In this document: positions 1-6,315 of the stretch, piece after piece
Layout of the letters: every line of letters begins with the position of its first letter
Position numbering within the stretch: position 1 is the first letter of the stretch
Assembly (NCBI GenBank): GCA_021795055.1
Contig: JAJYPW010000023.1
Span: 1 to 9,660, forward strand
Source: Thermoplasmata archaeon
GTDB lineage: Archaea; Thermoplasmatota; Thermoplasmata; Thermoplasmatales; Thermoplasmataceae
Reading direction: 5' to 3'
DNA: 9,660 nucleotides
Program-made: the position numbers and the translations under genes
The notes under the pieces: model-generated
Told to the model about the DNA's origin: nothing
What the model saw: only the letters and a program-made list of their open reading frames with translations
Database searches by the model: none

Positions 1-3000
1 CTGATCAAGGAGCCTGTCCTTGATCACCATGGCTGCGCCATGCGCTATCAGCGTGTCTCTTTCCATTTCTCCAAATCTGAGACCACCCTGTCTCGATCTT
101 CCCTCGGTAGGCTGCCGGGTGAGAATCTGAACCGGTCCCCTTGACCTGGCGTGGAATTTGCCAGCCACCATGTGGTGAAGCTTCTGGTAATAGATCACGC
201 CCGTGAAAACGTCTGTCTTGAACTTTGTGCCAAGAATTCCATCATACATTACTTCGGAAGAAGATCTCCTGAATCCATAGCTGACAAGCTCTTCCCTGAG
301 GGACTCTTCCTGGTCACCGCTGAATATCGTTCCATCGATTCTACCCCCCTTCATCGATGTGACCTTCCCGCCCATCATTTCCAGGATGTGACCAACGGTC
401 ATTCTCGAAGGGATGCCGTGCGGGTTTATGATGATGTCAGGGATTATTCCCTCCTCTGTGAAAGGCATATCTTCCTGGGGCACTATGACCCCGATGACCC
501 CTTTCTGCCCATGCCTGGAGGCAAACTTGTCTCCTAGCTCAGGAATCCGATCGCTCCTTACCCTGATCTTCACCACCCTGCTGTTGCTCTCGGAAACAGT
601 AAGTATCACGTTGTCGACGAAGCCCTTTTCATTGGGCCTGATTGTTATGGATGATTCCCTTCTCCTCTGCGGCCCGAGCTTTTCTGCTCCTTCCTCAAGG
701 AATCTTGGTGGTGAGGTTTTACCCACAAGTACATCTGATCCCTCAACATAGGATTCCGGGAATATAATTCCGTTTTCATCCAGGTTCTTGTAGAACTCTT
801 CAGCCCTTGCACCCAGTACATCGTGGGTCGGAATCTCAAACCTGTCTTCCTGCCCGCCCGGATATCTGCGCTCCTCCGCAGTGTAAGTCCTGAAAAACGA
901 GCTACGGCCCATACCGCGCTCAATTGCAGCCCTGTTCACGACGATGGCGTCTTGTATGTTGTATCCCTCGTATGATAAAATAGCCACGACAAGATTCTGG
1001 CCTGCGGGTTTTCTGTCATAATTGATATAATCCATCACCTTCGTCGTCACAAGAGGTATCTGCGGATAGTGCAGGAAGTGCCCCCTGGTGTCGGATCGTA
1101 TTCTGAAATTGGAGGATGACAGACCTATGGACTGTTTGGTCATGGCCGCGGCCATTGTGATCCTCGGGGATGAATTATGCTCCGGGTAAGGGGTTACGGA
1201 TGCCGTGACCCCAAGCAACAGGTACGGGTCTATCTCAAGATGGGTATGATCGGGGCTCAGCAGGCTGTTCACCTGCATTACATTCTTGCACTTCTCGCAC
1301 CTCACCTTGAACTCCTTCGGAGAATTCGCATCCTCTCCAAGGTCGATCCACGTGACGTGGCTCCTTGAAAGGAACTGCCCGCACTTTGTGCACTTCTCGG
1401 GGTGCTCGTAAGCATATACCGATATCAGCAGATTTTCCTCTTCTTCGGCGTCAATCCATTCCAGTTTTCCTTCCCTTGTGAGATCTGAGATGGTCTTCTC
1501 ACCGGTATCCAGCATTCTCAGGTCCTTGGATGTGAGAACTGTATTCCCTGAGTTCAGGACAATAAGCGGTCTCCTGATCCTTCCACGGTCGCAGTTGACT
1601 ACAAGTTCATCAGTATCTTCATCGTGCCTCAGGTTGACTTCGTCTGAAAGCATACCCTTCCTCCTGAGTTCACGCATGCCTCTGGTGAGGGTCTTGAGAT
1701 CCTTATGGTAGCCTATGAGGTCACCGTTCAGGTAAACCCTGCCGTTTACAGTTTTCCCAATTCTCTCTTCGACATTGTTCTTTGCGAGTGCTTCAAGTAC
1801 AGGTGCTTCGTCCACTCCTTCTGTCACGTTAATTATAAGTGTTGCATTCTTTACAAGACCACAGTTCTGCCCCTCGGGAGTTTCGTTCGGGCATATCCTT
1901 CCCCACTGTGTCGGATGAAGGTCCCTGGCCTCGAAATGCGGCTGCGATCTGGTCAGCGGAGATATTATTCTCCTCAGGTGGCTCAATGTGCTTACATTGG
2001 AAACCCTGTCAAGAAGCTGTGAAATGCCGGTTCTTCCACCAGACCAGTTCCCGGTGGACATAGCATGCAGAAGTTTCTGTGTAAGAAGATCCTGCCTGAC
2101 AGCGGGCTTCAGCTTGATGCCCTTCCTTCTGTTGTAGGTCCTTTCCAACTGGTACTTCAGATCCTTCATAACTGATTGAAATGCCCCCCGGAATATCTCA
2201 TCAAGGAGATCGCCAGACAATTTTATTCTCTTGTTTGCGAGGTGGTCTTTATCGTCCTCTTTCCTCATTCCCAGGGAAAGTTCAAGCAGGGCTCTTGCCA
2301 TCCTTCCCAGGTAAATTGCCTTCTTGTACCTTTCCGCTTCGGAATCGCCAAGATGCGGCAGCAGGGACTTATCCAGCATCTGAGAGATCTTCTTTTCCCT
2401 GTATTCCTTCGCCTGTCCTGATGCAAACCTCTTTTCGAGGTAAATTATCGAATCCTCAGTGTTGTTGATACCGTTTGGTGGGAGTATCTTTGGATTCTTT
2501 GCCTCCTCAATGTTCGCATAAATGATTGGCTCCATCCTTGTGGAGGATAGTATGGCGTCGTGGATTTCCGAGTCCTTTTCCATGCCCAGTGCTTTCATTA
2601 GTATTGCCAGAGGAATTGTGCCGGCAACGCTGGGGATTGTTACATTTATGATTCCGTCGTTTCCCTTTTCCATGGAGGTAAGTGCTCTGAATCCCCCCTT
2701 CTGGGAGAACACCTTTGCCACTTCAACCATGCTCTCGTACTTCTCCTCAGACTCTACGAGTATCCTGTTTGGTGCCAGATCCTCCAGCGAAACTATGGCA
2801 CGTTCGGAACCTCCTATGATAAAATAACCTCCAGGGTCGCTTGGGTCTTCCCCAACATACTGGAGCTTTTCCTCCCGCGTACCGCTGACAGGTCCATTGT
2901 TCTTCTCGATATATTGGTCAAGGGAGGGGCCGCTGAGGGTGCATATCTTTGACCTGACCATGACCGGCAACTCCCCAATTCTTATGGTTTCTGAGTCCTT

Positions 3001-3390
3001 TTCAATTCCGTCCTCAATAACTTTGACCTTAAGGTTGATTGGCGCAAGATAATTCAGGTCCCTGAGCCTCGCCTCGTTAGGGGTTATCTGGTTTGCGGCA
3101 CCGGAGGCTTCCTTGATCTCGGGCTTTTCCACCCATATGGTTGGGCCGGAAAGTTTTCCGTTTCTGTCCTTTGTTCTCCCATATACGATTCTTATTTCCT
3201 TGCCGCTTGTCTTGGATTTATCAAGGAGGATGATCCCTGCCTCGTCTTCATCGGAGATCTTGGTTTCGTCAACGATCTGCTGCATTATGCTGTTGGGATT
3301 GTCCTTCGTTGAGACAAAATAATTCATCGATTCTATCTGGTGGTTTACTACCCCTTTGGATCTGAAAAATGCGTCAATAATTTCCTTCAT
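1..3390 (-). CDS. rpoB: DNA-directed RNA polymerase subunit B (Rpo2), unsplit, 3' end outside window
   Basis: Second-largest subunit of archaeal RNA polymerase, forming half of the active-site cleft and binding the RNA-DNA hybrid. The minus strand stays open for 1130 codons from an ATG whose first two bases lie within the rpoH stop (ATGA overlap) and runs off the window. Family length near 1190-1200 suggests about 65 residues, including the C-terminal clamp region, are missing. Visible landmarks are an N-terminal [15 protein letters not shown] start, [23 protein letters not shown], a [15 protein letters not shown] block, [27 protein letters not shown] (about residues 953-964), and QPTEGRSR with RFGEMERD near the edge. 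The gene is not split into B'' and B', as in Thermoplasma and crenarchaea but unlike many methanogens and halophiles. A four-cysteine insert at residues 667-701 is unusual (see findings). Weak Shine-Dalgarno-like purines (GGAAGGCGG) lie upstream within rpoH, so it is probably translated together with rpoH. I checked the frame codon by codon and found no internal stop. Confidence 0.97.
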   Translation of the reverse strand, partial: MKEIIDAFFRSKGVVNHQIESMNYFVSTKDNPNSIMQQIVDETKISDEDEAGIILLDKSKTSGKEIRIVYGRTKDRNGKLSGPTIWVEKPEIKEASGAANQITPNEARLRDLNYLAPINLKVKVIEDGIEKDSETIRIGELPVMVRSKICTLSGPSLDQYIEKNNGPVSGTREEKLQYVGEDPSDPGGYFIIGGSERAIVSLEDLAPNRILVESEEKYESMVEVAKVFSQKGGFRALTSMEKGNDGIINVTIPSVAGTIPLAILMKALGMEKDSEIHDAILSSTRMEPIIYANIEEAKNPKILPPNGINNTEDSIIYLEKRFASGQAKEYREKKISQMLDKSLLPHLGDSEAERYKKAIYLGRMARALLELSLGMRKEDDKDHLANKRIKLSGDLLDEIFRGAFQSVMKDLKYQLERTYNRRKGIKLKPAVRQDLLTQKLLHAMSTGNWSGGRTGISQLLDRVSNVSTLSHLRRIISPLTRSQPHFEARDLHPTQWGRICPNETPEGQNCGLVKNATLIINVTEGVDEAPVLEALAKNNVEERIGKTVNGRVYLNGDLIGYHKDLKTLTRGMRELRRKGMLSDEVNLRHDEDTDELVVNCDRGRIRRPLIVLNSGNTVLTSKDLRMLDTGEKTISDLTREGKLEWIDAEEEENLLISVYAYEHPEKCTKCGQFLSRSHVTWIDLGEDANSPKEFKVRCEKCKNVMQVNSLLSPDHTHLEIDPYLLLGVTASVTPYPEHNSSPRITMAAAMTKQSIGLSSSNFRIRSDTRGHFLHYPQIPLVTTKVMDYINYDRKPAGQNLVVAILSYEGYNIQDAIVVNRAAIERGMGRSSFFRTYTAEERRYPGGQEDRFEIPTHDVLGARAEEFYKNLDENGIIFPESYVEGSDVLVGKTSPPRFLEEGAEKLGPQRRRESSITIRPNEKGFVDNVILTVSESNSRVVKIRVRSDRIPELGDKFASRHGQKGVIGVIVPQEDMPFTEEGIIPDIIINPHGIPSRMTVGHILEMMGGKVTSMKGGRIDGTIFSGDQEESLREELVSYGFRRSSSEVMYDGILGTKFKTDVFTGVIYYQKLHHMVAGKFHARSRGPVQILTRQPTEGRSRQGGLRFGEMERDTLIAHGAAMVIKDRLLDQ

Positions 3391-3650
3391 TTAAAAAGAC
3401 CGCCTTCCACTACCCGGTAATAGACGGAGATTCCTGCGGTCGGGCTCTTTCTGACAATTTTGATAATTGTGTCGTCTTCTATCGGACCGTTAATTTCCTC
3501 CAAAGCCTTAATTGCAGGGTCATTTCTATTAATTCTGGGTAACAAGTCTTTCTTAATATTCAATTCCCTTAAAACTCTTTCCTCTTCTTCCTTTCCTACA
3601 ATATGATGTTCAGGCACCATATCGTGTTTCAGTACGTTTATTTTTGCCAT
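3387..3650 (-). CDS. rpoH: DNA-directed RNA polymerase subunit H (Rpo5)
   Basis: 87-residue archaeal counterpart of the C-terminal domain of eukaryotic Rpb5, an assembly subunit at the jaw of RNA polymerase. The protein begins with [18 protein letters not shown] and continues with [13 protein letters not shown] and a C-terminal [15 protein letters not shown]...[10 protein letters not shown] block, the usual Rpo5 pattern. Length is normal for the family (about 75-90). The ATG is preceded by GGGGTG with a 5-nt spacer, which can pair with the archaeal 16S 3' end using one G-U pair. Its TGA stop overlaps the rpoB ATG, so the two are one operon in the canonical archaeal rpoH-rpoB order. Only 13 nt separate the start from the 3' end of tRNA-Lys upstream, so it probably has no promoter of its own. 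Confidence 0.97.
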   Translation of the reverse strand: MAKINVLKHDMVPEHHIVGKEEEERVLRELNIKKDLLPRINRNDPAIKALEEINGPIEDDTIIKIVRKSPTAGISVYYRVVEGGLFK

Positions 3651-3663
3651 CTTACCACCCCTG
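3651..3663 (-). promoter_or_regulatory. tRNA-rpoH spacer carrying the rpoH Shine-Dalgarno
   Basis: The 13-nt gap between the tRNA discriminator base and the rpoH ATG reads CAGGGGTGGTAAG. GGGGTG is complementary to CACCUC of the 16S 3' end with one wobble pair, spaced 5 nt from the ATG. The gap contains no TATA and no T-tract. If tRNase Z trims the tRNA, the released rpoH-rpoB mRNA would start at or near this leader. Confidence 0.6.
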
Positions 3664-3737
3664 CGGGCCCGGGGGGATTCGGACCCCCGACCACCTGGTT
3701 AAAAGCCAGATGCTCTACCTAGCTGAGCTACGGGCCC
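3664..3737 (-). tRNA. tRNA-Lys (anticodon UUU)
   Basis: The 74-nt cloverleaf folds completely by eye. The acceptor stem is GGGCCCG/CGGGCCC. The D-stem is GCTC/GAGC with a 9-nt loop holding G18G19. The anticodon stem is TCTGG/CCAGG, with a T-G pair at its top, around the loop CTTTTAA, giving anticodon TTT. The variable loop is TGGTC and the T-stem is GGGGG/CCCCC. The discriminator is G and CCA is not encoded (the next bases are CAG). There is no intron. The T-loop is TCCGAAT rather than TTCGAAT, so position 55 is C instead of the near-universal U. A TATA element lies about 35 bp upstream, and rpoH follows only 13 nt downstream. Confidence 0.96.
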
Positions 3738-3767
3738 AAGCAACCAGAGCACGCCGATATTTTGTTT

Positions 3768-3777
3768 CAATATAAAG
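3768..3777 (-). promoter_or_regulatory. TATA element for tRNA-Lys (and probably rpoH-rpoB)
   Basis: On the minus strand the sequence reads CTTTATATTG, close to the archaeal TATA consensus, centred about 35 bp before the tRNA 5' end. With the usual spacing of about 25 bp, transcription would start near 3747, leaving a leader of about 10 nt for RNase P to remove. A second, poorer AT-rich stretch (AAAATATC, 3757-3764) lies closer. The element is nearly symmetric and could also be read toward mtnA. Confidence 0.6.
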
Positions 3778-3832
3778 ATTCTTTTGACTTCCGAAAAGAA
3801 AAACTAGTTTTACGGTAAATGAATCAAGTAAC

Positions 3833-4855
3833 ATGAATGGAGAGACCGACGAGAAACTCAGGAGACTGAGGGCAGTATGGTTTGAAAACAATGAGGTTGT
3901 AATGATAGACCAGAGACTGCTGCCGGGAAAGGTTGAATTTTTCAGGGCCAGAAATACTGAGGACATTGCGCATGCAATAAAAGATATGGTGGTTAGAGGT
4001 GCGCCCGCAATAGGAATTACTGCTGCCTGGGGACTTGCGCTTGCGAAGAAAAACGGAGAGGATATGGAGGAGGCCACCAGAATAATTGGCGGCACAAGAC
4101 CTACAGCATATGATCTCTTCAGGGCAATTAGATTCATGATTGCGAACGGTTTTTCACTTGAAGCCGCAAGAAGGTACCAGCAGGAGATAACCAACCGTTG
4201 CAGGAAAATCGGTGAGTACGGAAATGAACTGATTCCTTCCCCGGCGCAGATTCTCACACATTGCAATGCGGGCGCACTCGCGGTAACAGAGTGGGGCACG
4301 GCTCTCGCCCCGCTCAGAATTGCTTCTCAGCAGGGAAAGCAGATATTCGTCTTTGTAGACGAGACACGCCCAAGATTGCAGGGCGCAAGGCTCACTGCAT
4401 GGGAACTGCAGAATGAGGGGATTCCATATGCGGTCATTGCGGATAATGCCGCCGGCCATTTTATGCACACCGGCCAGGTGAACCTTGCCATCGTCGGTGC
4501 AGACAGGATTGCCGCAAACGGGGATTTTGCCAACAAGATTGGCACATATGAGAAGGCCGTGGTGGCGCACGAGAATGGAGTGGCGTTCTACGTGGCAGCA
4601 CCGGCCAGCACGTTTGATTTCACCATCAGTTCCGGCGAGGAGATTCCCATAGAGGAGAGATCTGAGGATGAGGTATTATCCCTGGGCGGGGAAAGGCTGG
4701 CACCGGAGAAAAGCAGGGCAAAAAATCCGGCATTCGACGTGACCCCTGCAAAATATGTATCTGCGTTTATTACAGAGTACGGCATATTCAAACCATCGGA
4801 GTTGAAGAAACTCAGGGCAATGATCCAGAAAGACCTCTTCATGAGGGAGGACTAG
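3833..4855 (+). CDS. mtnA: S-methyl-5-thioribose-1-phosphate isomerase (eIF2B-like fold)
   Basis: Cytosolic isomerase of the methionine salvage pathway, converting 5-methylthioribose 1-phosphate to 5-methylthioribulose 1-phosphate. The 340 residues fit the family. Motifs in order are RGAPAIGI (55-62), TRPTA (88-92), ILTHCNAGALA (140-150) with the proposed catalytic Cys144, FVDETRPRLQGARLTAWEL (174-192), DNAAGHFM (204-211), GADRIAANGDFANKIGTY (222-239) with Asp224, and IPIEER (271-276). The Cys-Asp spacing of 80 equals that of the characterised Bacillus enzyme (C160/D240). The related archaeal ribose-1,5-bisphosphate isomerases and aIF2B-like proteins share the fold, but the TRPTA and RGAPAIGI blocks favour MtnA. 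Genomes often mislabel this family as eIF2B alpha. The ATG at 3833 is the first in frame; no Shine-Dalgarno is visible, so a short or absent leader is likely. The stop codon shares CTAG with the trpS stop. Confidence 0.93.
   Translation: MNGETDEKLRRLRAVWFENNEVVMIDQRLLPGKVEFFRARNTEDIAHAIKDMVVRGAPAIGITAAWGLALAKKNGEDMEEATRIIGGTRPTAYDLFRAIRFMIANGFSLEAARRYQQEITNRCRKIGEYGNELIPSPAQILTHCNAGALAVTEWGTALAPLRIASQQGKQIFVFVDETRPRLQGARLTAWELQNEGIPYAVIADNAAGHFMHTGQVNLAIVGADRIAANGDFANKIGTYEKAVVAHENGVAFYVAAPASTFDFTISSGEEIPIEERSEDEVLSLGGERLAPEKSRAKNPAFDVTPAKYVSAFITEYGIFKPSELKKLRAMIQKDLFMRED
4720..4725 (-). terminator. Possible oligo-T terminator for trpS
   Basis: Six consecutive T on the minus strand, about 127 nt past the trpS stop and inside the 3' end of mtnA. 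Archaeal termination often uses such T-tracts without a hairpin. This is only a positional suggestion. Confidence 0.25.
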
Positions 4856-5994
4856 ATGGAATATTTCTCGCACAGGGATACTATGTCAGTTTTATCGTTC
4901 TTGATGATGACCCTGTCAATCTGATCATAGGTCACCCTGTCAAACGCCCTCCTGAACTTTTCCAGCCTTTCCTCTAACTTTTCGTAAAGAAGGGTTTTCA
5001 TTTCCCCGCTCAGCATTTTTCCTGTTCTGTATTCATTCGCAATGCGTTCGGCTTCGTCTGGTGGAAGGAAGAAATACTTGAGGTAGGTAAACGGAATGTC
5101 CACATCCGGGTCTCCCCCTATTCTCCTGTGTTCCTCAATGGACGCCTGGCCGCCGCTGAAAGCATTCATTATCTTTTTTCTTGTTTCCTTCTCGCTGTCC
5201 AGCAGGTAGATTGCATTGTTCTTGCTCTTTGACATCTTGCTCCCGTCTATGCCAGGCAGGAAAAGTGAGTGAATCACCGATGGTTTCCTGTATCCTAGGA
5301 GTTCGGCCACATCACGACAAATCCTAAGATGCGGATCTTCGTCCGGCCCGATTGGCACCAGCACGTTCGGTATCCCGAAGAGGTTCGGGAAGACCACGTG
5401 GGCAGCCTGGACGGCGGGATAGAAGTGCATACCAATGTTCTTATCCGGCGTGTATCCATAAGTCGCTCTGACGGTGGAAAGCGTGACCTTTCTGGATATG
5501 GAAAATGCAAGGTTGTATATCTGCGGATAGAGCTGGTCTATAATTACCACTGTCATTGCGGGATCGAATCCCAGGGCTAGAATGCTCTTCGTCAATGAGA
5601 GGGATTTCCTCAGTCCTTCCTCCTGTGTCTCTATCTTCCCAGTAACGTAACTTTCGTCGTCCGACATGGGGATAAAGACCCTGGATCCATACTTCCTCTG
5701 GAAGAAAAGGTTCGTATCGAAAACAGAAAGATGAGCAATGTGCATTGAGGAGCTCGGGTTAAGCCCGGATACAATTGCAGTCTTTTCCCCCTTTTGTATT
5801 GCCTTAAGGAAGTCGCCGAGATTTCTGTGGGAGAATATCAACCCATTGGAGAAGGTGTAAAAGTCCGGGAGCTTTTCCACGTTCGAAAGATACTCTGCGC
5901 CAAACTGATCCACCAGTTTCCTATTCTCCTCGTAGAGGCCCCTTACCCCTTCCCTGTTAATTTCCTCCTTTGAAGAATCTGGTTTTTTCACCAT
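4852..5994 (-). CDS. trpS: Tryptophanyl-tRNA synthetase, archaeal/eukaryotic type
   Basis: Class I aminoacyl-tRNA synthetase that charges tRNA-Trp in the cytosol. It aligns by eye along its length with the archaeal/eukaryal TrpRS pattern: FSHRNL before the nucleotide-binding region, the HIGH-type motif as MHIAH (84-88), GFDPAMT, a YPAVQAAH block, PIGPDEDPHLRICRDVAELLGY, IHSLFLPGIDG, KMSKS (253-257), then NAFSGGQASIEEHRRIGG and DVDIPFTYLKYFF. At 380 residues it is somewhat shorter than many archaeal TrpRS. The glycine of the HIGH motif is replaced by alanine, and the preceding GRGPSS-type motif is GLNPSS. The start is ATG at 5994, backed by GGAGGT nine nt upstream; the GTG directly after is an alternative. 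The gene sits 26 nt behind the 5S rRNA on the same strand with no promoter between, so it is probably expressed from the 5S promoter. TyrRS is excluded by the FSGG/EEHRRIGG/DVDIPF TrpRS-specific region. Confidence 0.93.
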   Translation of the reverse strand: MVKKPDSSKEEINREGVRGLYEENRKLVDQFGAEYLSNVEKLPDFYTFSNGLIFSHRNLGDFLKAIQKGEKTAIVSGLNPSSSMHIAHLSVFDTNLFFQRKYGSRVFIPMSDDESYVTGKIETQEEGLRKSLSLTKSILALGFDPAMTVVIIDQLYPQIYNLAFSISRKVTLSTVRATYGYTPDKNIGMHFYPAVQAAHVVFPNLFGIPNVLVPIGPDEDPHLRICRDVAELLGYRKPSVIHSLFLPGIDGSKMSKSKNNAIYLLDSEKETRKKIMNAFSGGQASIEEHRRIGGDPDVDIPFTYLKYFFLPPDEAERIANEYRTGKMLSGEMKTLLYEKLEERLEKFRRAFDRVTYDQIDRVIIKNDKTDIVSLCEKYSI

Positions 5995-6003
5995 TGGGAT
6001 AGA

Positions 6004-6009
6004 ACCTCC
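6004..6009 (-). promoter_or_regulatory. Strong Shine-Dalgarno of trpS, within the 5S-trpS gap
   Basis: The minus strand reads GGAGGT followed by nine bases and then ATG. It lies in the short gap after the 5S 3' end, supports the start at 5994, and shows that the message is not leaderless. The gap has only a weak TTTC-TT stretch and no TATA. Confidence 0.75.
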
Positions 6010-6020
6010 AAGAAACGTGA

Positions 6021-6143
6021 GTGGCGACAGCGATCTACATTTCCCGTCCCCTCGCGGAAGACAGTACGCGTGCAGAACACAGTGGGCTTCACCGTTGGGT
6101 TCGGAATGAGACCAGGTGTATTTCCACTGTTGTGGCCGTCACC
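6021..6143 (-). rRNA. rrf: 5S ribosomal RNA, not linked to 16S/23S
   Basis: The minus strand carries a full archaeal 5S of about 123 nt. Helix I pairs the 5' end GGTGACGGC (6143-6135) with GCTGTCGCC (6031-6023) over nine base pairs, including two G-U. The loop B/C region CATTCCGAAC...ACGGTGAAGCC and the loop E region TACTGTCTTCCGCGAGGGGACGGGAA are the usual archaeal 5S signatures and resemble the Thermoplasma sequence. No 23S or 16S sequence flanks it: trpS follows and a divergent ATPase gene precedes. Unlinked rRNA genes are known from Thermoplasma. A TATA element sits 23-24 bp before the 5' end. The exact ends are estimated to within about 2 nt. Confidence 0.95.
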
Positions 6144-6162
6144 GCGCTGCAATCTAAAACAC

Positions 6163-6170
6163 ATATATAA
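6163..6170 (-). promoter_or_regulatory. TATA element of 5S rRNA (and probably trpS)
   Basis: The minus strand reads TTATATAT, preceded by purine-rich GAAGGA, which suits a BRE. It is centred 23-24 bp before the 5S 5' end, the textbook archaeal distance to a start site. No other TATA lies ahead of trpS. Confidence 0.75.
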
Positions 6171-6286
6171 TCCTTCACTGGACAAGGAGAGATGAGGAAT
6201 ATTCAATAAAGCCGGATCATGTCCACATTTATTTTCGACGATTATTTCAACTGAAGTGACATTTCTCCGATGATGACGGCAAAGAC

Positions 6287-6295
6287 ATATATATA
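6287..6295 (+). promoter_or_regulatory. TATA element of the GvpD-like ATPase gene; leaderless start
   Basis: ATATATATA is centred 25 bp before the ATG at 6316, so transcription would begin at or next to the start codon. No Shine-Dalgarno is present. About 115 bp of AT-rich sequence separates it from the divergent 5S TATA, and I see no clear operator palindrome there. Confidence 0.65.
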
Positions 6296-6315
6296 GCATT
6301 AACGATTTAACCACG

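Noticed and set aside
151..537. 128-codon plus-strand open frame, and similar plus-strand frames up to 3322
   Set aside because: All are antisense shadows of rpoB, whose frame is continuous and conserved throughout.
3664..3737. tRNA-Lys as an integration site for a mobile element
   Set aside because: No integrase gene, no duplicated tRNA 3' end, and ordinary housekeeping genes on both sides.
3715..4299. 194-codon minus-strand open frame opposite mtnA
   Set aside because: It lies antisense to well-conserved mtnA codons, runs into tRNA-Lys, and has a Ser/Leu/Ala-rich shadow composition.
6172..6286. Possible operator in the 5S-ATPase divergent region (GGACA near 6180 and TGTCC near 6220)
   Set aside because: A five-base inverted repeat about 30 bp apart is expected by chance, and no second copy is seen.
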